Source of the DNA: an uncultured Barnesiella sp.
Lineage (GTDB): Bacteria > Bacteroidota > Bacteroidia > Bacteroidales > Barnesiellaceae_A
NCBI GenBank assembly: GCA_944321085.1
Contig: CALUJY010000011.1
Location: 25,684 to 89,683 of the forward strand
DNA: 64,000 nt
Direction of reading: 5' to 3'
The notes below the pieces were generated by a model. It searched no databases and was not told the origin of the DNA. It saw only the letters and a list, made by a program, of their open reading frames with translations. Of the stretch, positions 56,711 to 64,000 are shown in pieces. Positions within the stretch are counted from its first letter, which is position 1. Each line of letters starts with the position of its first letter. The position numbers and the translations under genes were made by a program.

Positions 56711-56791
56711 CTATTCCCGCCGTCGTTTGCCCCTTGTGACCCGATACACGGTCATATAATCGCGGCATAAATCGTATTTGCCGGGTTTCAT
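56711..56791 (-). CDS. Possible 26-codon small ORF downstream of the receptor pair
   Basis: It opens with the same 19 bases (CCTATGAAACCCGGCAAAT) that surround the start codon of the receptor gene at 59215, then encodes a short, very basic peptide ending Lys-Arg-Arg-Arg-Glu. It follows the receptor stop by 42 bases. Coding status is uncertain; it matters mainly as a probable marker of the duplication junction. Confidence 0.25.
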   Translation of the reverse strand: MKPGKYDLCRDYMTVYRVTRGKRRRE

Positions 56792-56833
56792 AGGGCCTTA
56801 TATATAGGTTGTTATAGATTTGAATAAGAAAAA

Positions 56834-59215
56834 TTATATACCCGGGGCAATACGGTCGTATGCATCGCCTTGATTGCGGATGCGCGATGCTTTCACGTCT
56901 TTCTTGCCTACGTTGAAGCGGTAATTTATGGAAAATTGAAAAGTACGCATGTGCGTCAAGGAGCGGGAGTATGAGTCATATAGGTTGTAATAACGATAGG
57001 ATTGGGAATAGGGGGCTATGGCATATAGTACGTCAAGACGCAAGATAAGACTTTGGTTGAGAAAGGTTTTTACTATACTGCCCGATACGTTATAGCTGGA
57101 CGGTATGTACAGGTCCAATCTTCGTGTAGGGCTGCGGAAATCTCCTTGCAAGTCGATATACCATTCGTAAGGGAGTTGGAAGTAGGTGTAGGCACCGACT
57201 GAGCCGGCCAGATTGGTTATTCGCCCGTAGGCGTTAGATTCTTCTATCGAATAACCTCCTTGAGCCTGTATGTTGAGATACCAAAACGATGTGAGCCATT
57301 TTGTCCATTGCAGATTGAGTCTGTACGAGGACGATTTCCCATCGTTTTCGTAGCGATGGTAGGCAGTAAGCCCGTCGTCACCTATACGAGTAATGTAGTT
57401 GATAGGATTTTCGCACCATGTGGCAATAGCTGTAATGCGAAATCCCAACGGGAGTGATTGGCTTGCCATAAGGTTATGAATGTATGCCGAGCGAAGTTTG
57501 TCATTTCCTACCATATAGGAGTATTCTCCTGTTTGTCGGGTATGAGGGTCAAATTGGTAAGAGCGCGGTCGCTGTATACTTGTTGCATAACTGACCGTTG
57601 AACGAATGTTTTTCTTTCTGTTTTCTGTTATACTGAGTGATGCCGATGGTAATATCGAGGTTTCGTGTTGTAGAGAACTTCGGTTTTCTTCTCCGAAAAA
57701 ATATTGACCTGTTCGATGTTCCACCCGTAAACCGGCCACATATTGTATGATTTTCCATTGACCGTTTACGTTGGCGTATGTTGCATAGATATCTTCGTTG
57801 TATTTGTTGGGATTACTGAACGCATCGCTGTTTGTGGCCGATTGGATGAAACCGTTGTTTTGCCACGACCGTATGTAGCTGGCGCCGGTATTTACCGAGA
57901 GGCCTTTTCGTGTGGCAATATGCACATCGACAAAGGGATTCAGGGCTTGCCCTTTGCGTGACTCCCACAACGAAAATCCAATCGTAGGGATATTGTCGGC
58001 ATAGTAGTAACGTGTGTCATTGGTACGGCTGGCGTTGTTGTATAGATACTCTAACGATGCTTTTACATAAGAGCCTAAGGTATCCCATTTGTGCTCATAA
58101 TATAATCCGGCTGCATAGTCTTGAAACGTTTCGTACCCATTGCTGATGATAGAGTCGGGATTAATAATATCCGTCTCATTCAGTGTCATCCTGTCAGCGC
58201 TTTCGTTATAGTCCTTCGGGTTTAACAGCATGTTGAAGTTGGCCGAGATTTCATTACGGGGGTCTATTTCGTAAGCGAAAGACTGGTCTATCGTATATGC
58301 ATTGTGCCAATGATTATAATATGAGTCTTCTATGATTCGTTTACCGTCGTGATAAGTACGGGTATTTTCCGAGCGGTTGAAGTCTTTGGGTAAATTGCTG
58401 AATTTGAATATGGTATAAGATTGCAGTTTCCCAACAGAAGCCGCTGCAAAAAGCGATGCGTCGGTTCGGGGAGCTTGTTCGGCTTTGTCGTTTAATTGTA
58501 GTCCGAGTGTTATCATGGCACCATCCTTGGGGGCTTTTTTTAGCTTTATGCGTAATATGGCCGAACCTCCTGCCGAGCCCGAATATTCACTGCCTGCGAG
58601 CGGAATAATCTCATAGCTTGTAATATCTTCGGCATTGATGCTTTTCAGATAGCCGGATATTTGTTCCATGGGTATGCGCAGCTCCCGTCCGTTGATGAAT
58701 ACTTTCGATATGGGACGTCCGTAGACGCTCAGTCCCCATGTTCCCGGGATGCGATAGAGCATATCCATGCCGTTGGCACTGCGGGCGAGCGGGTTCCCTG
58801 CAATCTGCACGATAAAGCGGTCGGCTTTATGTTCTATAAACTGCGCTGTCACGGTTACCTCATGGGCGAGCAGCGTATCGGTAAGCATTGCGATGTTGTC
58901 CAAGCGGGTATCTTGCGAGAGCGATACTTCGCGCCACACCGTTTTCATACCTATAAATGAGGCACGCAGGCGATACTGCCCGCTCTCTGCCTGTAACAGG
59001 TATGCACCCTGTTCGTTGCTGCTCGTACCGGTTACGGGCACACTGTCGTTGCCCGAGGCGAACAGCACCACCGAAGCGCCTGCCAGCGGTCTGTTGTCGG
59101 ACGTAACAACAGTTCCCTGCAATGTATGGGCTGAGGCTGTAATGGTAGTTACTAAGATGATGGCAAAAAGAGTGTAATGCTTCAAAATAGTAGGTTCTAA
59201 TTTGCCGGGTTTCAT
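56834..59215 (-). CDS. Outer-membrane beta-barrel receptor with carboxypeptidase-like N-terminal domain (paralogue B)
   Basis: 793 residues: an N-terminal export signal (first about 29 residues, with an unusual charged Met-Lys-Pro-Gly-Lys opening), a carboxypeptidase-D-regulatory-like beta-sandwich (about 30-115), a plug-like region (about 120-235), then a long beta-barrel (OMP_b-brl_3 type) with Tyr-Ser-Tyr-Met-Val-Gly-Asn-Asp-Lys-Leu-Arg-Ser and a C-terminal Tyr-Arg-Phe-Asn-Val-Gly-Lys-Lys. No TonB box or SusD partner is visible. It is a tandem copy of the next gene; the first about 130 residues are nearly identical and the barrels diverge. The ligand is unknown. Confidence 0.85.
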   Translation of the reverse strand: MKPGKLEPTILKHYTLFAIILVTTITASAHTLQGTVVTSDNRPLAGASVVLFASGNDSVPVTGTSSNEQGAYLLQAESGQYRLRASFIGMKTVWREVSLSQDTRLDNIAMLTDTLLAHEVTVTAQFIEHKADRFIVQIAGNPLARSANGMDMLYRIPGTWGLSVYGRPISKVFINGRELRIPMEQISGYLKSINAEDITSYEIIPLAGSEYSGSAGGSAILRIKLKKAPKDGAMITLGLQLNDKAEQAPRTDASLFAAASVGKLQSYTIFKFSNLPKDFNRSENTRTYHDGKRIIEDSYYNHWHNAYTIDQSFAYEIDPRNEISANFNMLLNPKDYNESADRMTLNETDIINPDSIISNGYETFQDYAAGLYYEHKWDTLGSYVKASLEYLYNNASRTNDTRYYYADNIPTIGFSLWESRKGQALNPFVDVHIATRKGLSVNTGASYIRSWQNNGFIQSATNSDAFSNPNKYNEDIYATYANVNGQWKIIQYVAGLRVEHRTGQYFFGEENRSSLQHETSILPSASLSITENRKKNIRSTVSYATSIQRPRSYQFDPHTRQTGEYSYMVGNDKLRSAYIHNLMASQSLPLGFRITAIATWCENPINYITRIGDDGLTAYHRYENDGKSSSYRLNLQWTKWLTSFWYLNIQAQGGYSIEESNAYGRITNLAGSVGAYTYFQLPYEWYIDLQGDFRSPTRRLDLYIPSSYNVSGSIVKTFLNQSLILRLDVLYAIAPYSQSYRYYNLYDSYSRSLTHMRTFQFSINYRFNVGKKDVKASRIRNQGDAYDRIAPGI

Positions 59216-59250
59216 AGGTATAAGATATTTGTATGAATATAATGCCTGTG

Positions 59251-61602
59251 TCAGAATCTCGATTTGGAGCTGCCGCTCGCTTTTACCCGATAGCTTCTTA
59301 TCTCTTTCTTGCCAACGTTGAATCTATATCGAAGTGAGACATTGATATGTCGTTGCGATAAGTCGTTATATTCGTAGGTAGTATATTTATCCATATATAT
59401 AATTCTTTCAGGATGGTTATTATATATGATATTGTCCATGCCTATTGTAACGCCGAGTCGGTCGTTGAAAAAACTCTTCGAAATATATGTCGAAATACTG
59501 TAAATATCGCTCTCTGTATAGCTATGACGTCGGCCTATTTTCATGTAAGTACCTTCGAGAGAGATATTCCATCCCTTGGGGAGACTGAATTGATTATACA
59601 CATTGGCTAGACAGTCCCAAGAGTGCAGTATGCCGTAGTTGTAGCTGTTTTCATGATTATACGAAACCGATACATTACTGTTGAGATACCAGAACGGAAG
59701 TATTTGTTTGCCGTAAGAGAGTTGCATCTGATATTTACCTATGCTTCCGTAGTTGATAGGCTTGTAGGTATATACGCGGGCATCGTCGGGCGATGGGGTA
59801 AAGGCCGTCTCTATATTGCGCAGCTGCCAGTCGGCCGAGAGTACGATATTGAAGCTGTTCCATAATGTCTGCCGCAGTTGCAGCGAATGGATGTATGCCG
59901 ATTTCAGGTCGGCGTTACCAACCATATAGGTATATTCGCTGTATTTATAGACGGTAGGGTCGAAGTATGCCGCATAAGGACGGAAGATATGTGTAGAATA
60001 GTGTAGTGCTATGGTGTGTCCGAGCTTGGCATTTTCGGTAAATTGCAAGGAGGCAGAGGGTAGGAAGACCCATTCGTCGAACGATGTGTGCGCGCCGTTC
60101 TTATACCGGTATATGCCGTCGCAGTACTCTATGCGAATGCCCGCCTGTGTATAGAATCGTCCCCAACGACCTATGAAGTTGCCGTATACCGAGTATATGC
60201 TCTCTTTGGTGTTGTCGGGTTTCATTACATCCTCATATCCGGTTTCCTGTTGCAAGAAGTCGCTGTTACGGTATGTATATAGGTACTGTAACCCGGCATT
60301 GAAAGATATTTTGTTGCGGGGCTTGAAGGTGAAGTCTACCTTGGGCGAGATACCATGCCCTATATAGTTGTAGTGTGTGGTTAATATATGCAAAGAGTCG
60401 GTATATTGTCGTTCTTTTTGTTGTGTTTCCGCGGTTTCGTAGTTGGTATATTCTACCGAGGCTTTCAGTCGGCTGCCTAACGTATCTATGGTATGAGTGT
60501 AGGCTATATATGCACTATAACTGTTGACATCTTCTCTTGTCGTATCATTGGTACATTCTCCGAAGTCGAGCCCTGTATCGTTATATGTGGTTGTCCCGTT
60601 TTTCCAGCTGAGTTTATTGGGTACAAAATATCCGTTAAAGTTGGCTTCTATCAGGTTGTTGTTATCTATTTCGTATGCAAAAGATTGGTCTATGATAAAT
60701 ATTTGAGCATCCCAGTCTTGTGTAGAGGTTGCCATGTATCGGGTTGTATCGTTATTGATACCCGTATAATATCGTTGCGTATTGGTTGTATATCGTTCAC
60801 TGCCATTACGATTATAATCGAAATAGGTATAAGACTTGAATTTTTTGTGTCCGATGGCTAAATTCAGGCTCGGACTTGTTGTAGGCGTACATTGTTTGAA
60901 ACGATATGATTCACTCAGGCCTATGCTCCCTTGTACTCCGGTTTCGGGGGTTTTCACAAGAGTGATATATAAAATACTTCCGTTTGTGTCGCCCGACAGC
61001 TCGCTGCCTGCTACGGGCTGGAACTCGTAACTCTCTATCATCGATGTGTCGAGGGCTTTCAGATAATCGCTCCAAGCCTGCTGAGGCATGGTCAGCTTCC
61101 GGCCGTTGACGTATATGGCTGCTATATCGCGTCCATATACATTCAGCCCCCATACTCCCGGAATTTTATAGAGCATCTGCAAGCCGTCGCTGTTTTCGGC
61201 AAGCGGATTGCCCGGAATCTTCACATACAAGTTACCGTTCTGCTTATGTTCTATAAACCTCGCTGTTACGGTTACCTCATGGGCGAGGAGCGTATCGGTA
61301 AGCATCACGATGTTGTCCAAGCGGGTATCTTGCGAGAGCGAAACATCGCGCCACACCGTCTTCATGCCTATGAATGAGGCACGCAGGCGATACTGCCCGC
61401 TCTCGGCCTGTAACAGGTATGCACCCTGCTCATTGCTGCTCGTGCCGGTTACGGGCACACTGTCGTTGCCCGAGGTGAACAGCACTACCGAGGCGCCTGC
61501 CAGCGGCTCGTTATTGGACGTAACAACTGTTCCCTGCAAAGTATGAGCTGAGGCCGCAGTGGCAATAATAAGTGCGACGGGTAACAAAACGATTGGTTTC
61601 AT
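59251..61602 (-). CDS. Outer-membrane beta-barrel receptor with carboxypeptidase-like N-terminal domain (paralogue A)
   Basis: 783 residues from the ATG at 61602 (the longer frame starts within the leader). A normal signal peptide (Met-Lys-Pro-Ile-Val-Leu-Leu-Pro..., cleavage near Ala-Ser-Ala) precedes the same carboxypeptidase-like and plug-like domains as paralogue B, then a divergent barrel with Tyr-Thr-Tyr-Met-Val-Gly-Asn-Ala-Asp-Leu-Lys-Ser and the same Tyr-Arg-Phe-Asn-Val-Gly-Lys-Lys end. It has a strong promoter and is probably cotranscribed with B (35-base gap, no terminator seen). Confidence 0.86.
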   Translation of the reverse strand: MKPIVLLPVALIIATAASAHTLQGTVVTSNNEPLAGASVVLFTSGNDSVPVTGTSSNEQGAYLLQAESGQYRLRASFIGMKTVWRDVSLSQDTRLDNIVMLTDTLLAHEVTVTARFIEHKQNGNLYVKIPGNPLAENSDGLQMLYKIPGVWGLNVYGRDIAAIYVNGRKLTMPQQAWSDYLKALDTSMIESYEFQPVAGSELSGDTNGSILYITLVKTPETGVQGSIGLSESYRFKQCTPTTSPSLNLAIGHKKFKSYTYFDYNRNGSERYTTNTQRYYTGINNDTTRYMATSTQDWDAQIFIIDQSFAYEIDNNNLIEANFNGYFVPNKLSWKNGTTTYNDTGLDFGECTNDTTREDVNSYSAYIAYTHTIDTLGSRLKASVEYTNYETAETQQKERQYTDSLHILTTHYNYIGHGISPKVDFTFKPRNKISFNAGLQYLYTYRNSDFLQQETGYEDVMKPDNTKESIYSVYGNFIGRWGRFYTQAGIRIEYCDGIYRYKNGAHTSFDEWVFLPSASLQFTENAKLGHTIALHYSTHIFRPYAAYFDPTVYKYSEYTYMVGNADLKSAYIHSLQLRQTLWNSFNIVLSADWQLRNIETAFTPSPDDARVYTYKPINYGSIGKYQMQLSYGKQILPFWYLNSNVSVSYNHENSYNYGILHSWDCLANVYNQFSLPKGWNISLEGTYMKIGRRHSYTESDIYSISTYISKSFFNDRLGVTIGMDNIIYNNHPERIIYMDKYTTYEYNDLSQRHINVSLRYRFNVGKKEIRSYRVKASGSSKSRF

Positions 61603-61738
61603 GATGGAGTGTTTTTTATGGTCGTGTCGTGTAAAAATTTGCAGCATTTTCCGCTGTCAGGATTTCGGCAATATTTTTATACTCTATGCCGTGATACGGT
61701 TGCTATGGAAAAAAGCAATGTTAAATGCTGCTTTATTT

Positions 61739-61770
61739 GCAAATATAAAAAAGATTCTATTAAAAACAAA
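61739..61770 (-). promoter_or_regulatory. Promoter of the receptor pair
   Basis: On the minus strand TTTG (61767-61770), a 19-base spacer, then TATATTTGC (61739-61747). The leader is about 130 bases. The rest of the 61603-62085 gap shows no gene; a partial TTTGC box (61964-61968) may belong to the transporter on the plus strand. Confidence 0.7.
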
Positions 61771-62085
61771 TTTATTTGATAGATTATTGTCAGAATATAG
61801 AAGTCGGGCATCCTATATACCGTATATATCGAGTGGTTAAGAAGTATTGAGGCCGCCGAGTGAAATGTTATTGAGCTGCCCGAACGACGTGTGGGTATAG
61901 TATGGAGTGTTGCCGTAAATTTCGGCAGGTATAGCGATGGCAGATTGGGAAAAAATGCCGATATTTGCACCCGCTTTTCACCCTGAGGCCGACAACCCGA
62001 CAATGATTGTTGCGTGACGGCCTGCCATAGGGTGGTTGTAGTCCGAGCGAGGCTGATGCTCATTGTCGAGCCAAGGCCGCCGGCT

Positions 62086-62120
62086 CGCGTGTATTCTAGA
62101 ACACCACGTAAAAAACAGGA
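62086..62120 (+). promoter_or_regulatory. preQ1-I-like riboswitch candidate in the leader of the YhhQ gene
   Basis: CGTG (62088-62091) and CACG (62105-62108) enclose a 13-base loop with TTCTAGAACAC, followed by the A-rich tail TAAAAAAC. This resembles the preQ1-I layout (loop TTCTAG, ACACC, tail AAAAAAC). The loop's TTCT could pair with AGGAA, which contains the probable ribosome-binding site just before the ATG at 62123. The stem is only 4 bp and the pseudoknot is imperfect. Confidence 0.35.
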
Positions 62121-62122
62121 AC

Positions 62123-62809
62123 ATGGAGAGAAAAAATCTGGTCTCTATACCGTTCATGTCTCTCGGTATAGTATTTTGCGTCTGCTTGGTGGCAGCCAAT
62201 CTGTTAGAGACAAAAGTTGTGCAATTAGGATTTCTTTCGGTCACGGCCGGTCTTATCGTATTTCCTATTTCGTATATCATCAACGACTGTATTGCCGAAG
62301 TGTGGGGCTTCCGCAAAGCCCGTTTTATCATTTGGATGGGCTTCTTGATGAATTTCATGGTAGTCCTTCTCGGACAAATTGCCATACACATGCCGGCTGC
62401 TCCTTTTTGGGAGGGCGACGAGGCATTCAATTTTGTTTTCGGTATGGCTCCGCGCATAGCCGTGGCAAGCCTTTTGGCCTTTTTGGCCGGGTCGTTTCTC
62501 AATGCCTACGTCATGAGTCGTATGAAAGTGGCATCGCGCGGCAAGCACTTTTCGGCTCGTGCCATCCTTTCGACTCTGGCCGGCGAAGGTATCGATTCGC
62601 TCATCTTCTTCCCGTTGGCCTTTGGCGGATTGATGCCTGTGGGTGAGCTGTGCAAAATGATGGCAGTGCAGGTCGTGCTGAAAACACTTTACGAAATAGT
62701 GGTATTGCCGCTTACCATTGTTGTGGTGCGTTATATAAAACGCATCGACGGCAGCGATGTCTATGACGAGCACCTGTCGTATAATATATTGAAGATTAAA
62801 GAGGTGTGA
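62123..62809 (+). CDS. yhhQ: Queuosine precursor transporter (YhhQ/COG1738 family)
   Basis: 228 residues from the ATG at 62123, preceded by CAGGA; the upstream in-frame codon at 62063 would begin before the candidate riboswitch. Six hydrophobic helices are visible, with the family motifs Ala-Ala-Asn-Leu-Leu-Glu-Thr-Lys, Ile-Ile-Asn-Asp-Cys-Ile-Ala-Glu-Val-Trp-Gly and Gly-Glu-Gly-Ile-Asp-Ser-Leu-Ile-Phe-Phe. It would import preQ0 or preQ1 for tRNA queuosine. The C-terminus after the last helix is short and polar. Confidence 0.9.
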   Translation: MERKNLVSIPFMSLGIVFCVCLVAANLLETKVVQLGFLSVTAGLIVFPISYIINDCIAEVWGFRKARFIIWMGFLMNFMVVLLGQIAIHMPAAPFWEGDEAFNFVFGMAPRIAVASLLAFLAGSFLNAYVMSRMKVASRGKHFSARAILSTLAGEGIDSLIFFPLAFGGLMPVGELCKMMAVQVVLKTLYEIVVLPLTIVVVRYIKRIDGSDVYDEHLSYNILKIKEV

Positions 62810-62953
62810 CACCGCAGGTAGGCGTGTCGTTGCTCTGCTGCCGTCAGTTGTTAAAAAAAGCGGTCGGTTACATTATCTTAACATGCTTTTTGCTTTCATT
62901 ATGAGCAAAAAACGTATCTTGCATTACCGTATTAACAATTAATAGGTGTAACT

Positions 62954-63730
62954 ATGAAAAACGAATTTGACCTCTCAGGACGTGTGGCGGTAGTAACCGG
63001 TGCTTCCAGCGGTTTGGGAGCCGATGCAGCCATTGCTTATGCTCGTTATGGCGCCGATGTGGCGCTATTGGCGCGGCGGGTAGATAAACTTGGTAAAGTA
63101 GCTTCTGAAATAGAGGCTATGGGACGACAGGCGTTACCCTTAGCTTGCGATGTGATAGACGAGGCGCAAATCAAAGCGGCTGTCGAGCAGGTAATAAAGC
63201 ATTTCGGGAAGATAGATATCCTCCTCAATAATGCAGGAATAGCCATTCGCGGTACAGTAGAGCAGCTCACGGTAGAAGATTGGGACCGTGCGATGAATAC
63301 CAACCTGCGCGGCATGTTCCTTATGGCAAAATATGTGGTGCCGCACATGCGTGAACGCAAGTATGGGCGCATTGTCAATATGGCATCTGTCAATGCCGTT
63401 ATCGCCGATAAGAACGAGATGCTGGCACGCCACGTATATAATGCCTCGAAGGCCGGTGTGCGGGGGCTTACCTTAGGTATGGCGGCATCGTATGGCGAGG
63501 ACAATATTACGGTCAACTCTATCGGTCCCGGTCTGTTCGAAAGTGAAATGACGCAAAATACCCTTTTTGCCAACGAGCAGTTTATGCGCTTCTACAATGC
63601 CATCAATCCCATGAGCCGTCCCGGTAAGCGCGGCGAGTTGAATGGTACGATTATCTATTTCTCGTCCGATGCGTCGAGTTACGTCACAGGGCAGCATATT
63701 ATTGTCGACGGCGGCACTGCTATTGTGTGA
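62954..63730 (+). CDS. Short-chain dehydrogenase/reductase (gluconate 5-dehydrogenase-like)
   Basis: 258 residues of the classical SDR family: Thr-Gly-Ala-Ser-Ser-Gly-Leu-Gly (15-22), Asn-Asn-Ala-Gly, the active-site Ser in Met-Ala-Ser-Val-Asn, and Tyr-Asn-Ala-Ser-Lys. The segment between the Ser and Tyr is longer than in FabG. The end Tyr-Val-Thr-Gly-Gln-His-Ile-Ile-Val-Asp-Gly-Gly-Thr is typical. The N-terminus Phe-Asp-Leu-Ser-Gly-Arg-Val-Ala-Val-Val resembles gluconate 5-dehydrogenases. The substrate is uncertain, and the gene stands alone. Confidence 0.8.
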   Translation: MKNEFDLSGRVAVVTGASSGLGADAAIAYARYGADVALLARRVDKLGKVASEIEAMGRQALPLACDVIDEAQIKAAVEQVIKHFGKIDILLNNAGIAIRGTVEQLTVEDWDRAMNTNLRGMFLMAKYVVPHMRERKYGRIVNMASVNAVIADKNEMLARHVYNASKAGVRGLTLGMAASYGEDNITVNSIGPGLFESEMTQNTLFANEQFMRFYNAINPMSRPGKRGELNGTIIYFSSDASSYVTGQHIIVDGGTAIV

Positions 63731-63751
63731 TGTTGCGATGAATGGACGTAG

Positions 63752-63788
63752 CGAGAGTATGCCCTGTGTTGTTACGGACATACTCTCG
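63752..63788 (+). terminator. Probable terminator of the SDR gene
   Basis: 10-bp stem CGAGAGTATG / CATACTCTCG, 21 bases past the stop, followed by only a weak T-run (TTCGTT). Confidence 0.5.
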
Positions 63789-63883
63789 TTCGTTATACGG
63801 TAGCATATAGTATTGATAAATAGGCCTATATGAATATCGCCCGAATAAGCAAGGTAAAAAAGTGAAAAAAGTATGCACAAAGA

Positions 63884-63916
63884 TTTGCTCAAATCAAAAA
63901 GTAATTTTATCTTTGC
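63884..63916 (+). promoter_or_regulatory. Promoter of tRNA-Gly
   Basis: TTTG (63884-63887), a 20-base spacer, then TATCTTTGC (63908-63916), a perfect consensus 10 bases before the tRNA 5' end. Confidence 0.8.
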
Positions 63917-63926
63917 ATCCGCAATC

Positions 63927-64000
63927 GCGAAAGTAGCTCAGTTGGTAGAGCATAACCTTGCCAAGGTTAGGGTCGCGGGTTCGAGTCCCGTCTTTCGCTC
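63927..64000 (+). tRNA. tRNA-Gly (anticodon GCC); last bases beyond the window
   Basis: Acceptor GCGAAAG (63927-63933) pairs with CTTTCGC (63992-63998). D-arm AGCTCAGTTGGTAGAGC, anticodon stem TAACC/GGTTA with loop TTGCCAA (anticodon GCC at 63960-63962) and T-arm GGGTTCGAGTCCC are all normal. The discriminator is T (63999), and the 3' end runs into the window edge. Confidence 0.97.

Noticed and set aside
56834..61602. A polysaccharide utilisation locus (SusC/SusD pair)
   Set aside because: Both genes are barrels of the same family, no SusD-like lipoprotein is adjacent, and no glycoside hydrolase is in the operon.

Overview
The window reads as the chromosome of a Bacteroidales bacterium, a gut-type anaerobe. 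Supporting evidence: promoters of the Bacteroidetes type (TTTG or TTG, about 20 bases, then TAnnTTTGC) recur upstream of many genes; there is a GH97 glucosidase, a six-gene nqr operon, pta-ackA, a meso-diaminopimelate dehydrogenase, an XRE/DUF2975 pair, LytTR-type two-component genes, and two outer-membrane beta-barrel receptors with carboxypeptidase-like N-terminal domains. I cannot name the genus. No rRNA, transposase, phage gene or CRISPR array is visible; one tRNA-Gly sits at the right edge.

Layout. 1-6640: minus-strand operon for an aryl polyene/flexirubin-type pigment lipid (tyrosine ammonia-lyase, ketoreductase, ketosynthase, ACP, acyltransferase, methyltransferase, dehydratase, thioesterase), continuing off the left edge. 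6700-10030: secreted protein of unknown function, cinA, tsaD. 10129-14832: tamB-like giant envelope gene with a 78-bp tandem repeat at its 3' end. 14989-21433: minus operon tolC-macA-macB(ATPase)-macB(permease)-histidine kinase-LytTR regulator. 21708-25358: YidE/AspT-like transporter, HAD phosphatase, lipoprotein. 25420-31550: possible small RNA, M16 peptidase, XRE/DUF2975 pair, nadE, small membrane protein. 32039-36930: GH97 glucosidase with two LacI-type operator-like sites upstream, then pta-ackA. 37185-42393: START-like protein, LptF/G permease-ribBA-yigZ operon, a second HAD hydrolase. 42535-49203: AraC regulator divergent from an RND efflux operon. 49485-50372: ddh. 50692-56615: nqrABCDEF. 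56711-61770: tandemly duplicated outer-membrane receptors. 62086-62809: YhhQ-type queuosine precursor transporter behind a preQ1-I-like leader. 62954-63730: SDR oxidoreductase. 63927-64000: tRNA-Gly.

How it fits together. The lyase would turn tyrosine into p-coumarate, which the small type II fatty-acid-like set extends to a polyene that the acyltransferase could attach to an outer-membrane lipid. The two efflux systems are separately controlled: the MacAB-TolC operon carries its own kinase and regulator, and the RND pump faces an AraC gene. Nqr, pta-ackA and GH97 supply energy: starch-type sugar to acetate, with sodium-motive NADH oxidation.

The most interesting non-gene signals are a 41-bp identical promoter-bearing segment in front of both HAD genes, a receptor duplication whose junction seems to be preserved as a 19-bp repeat, a tamB repeat whose third unit lies beyond the stop codon, a LacI-type operator pair upstream of the GH97 gene, and an orphan consensus promoter followed by a hairpin at 25421-25613. 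I did not find a clearly new enzymatic or defence system.
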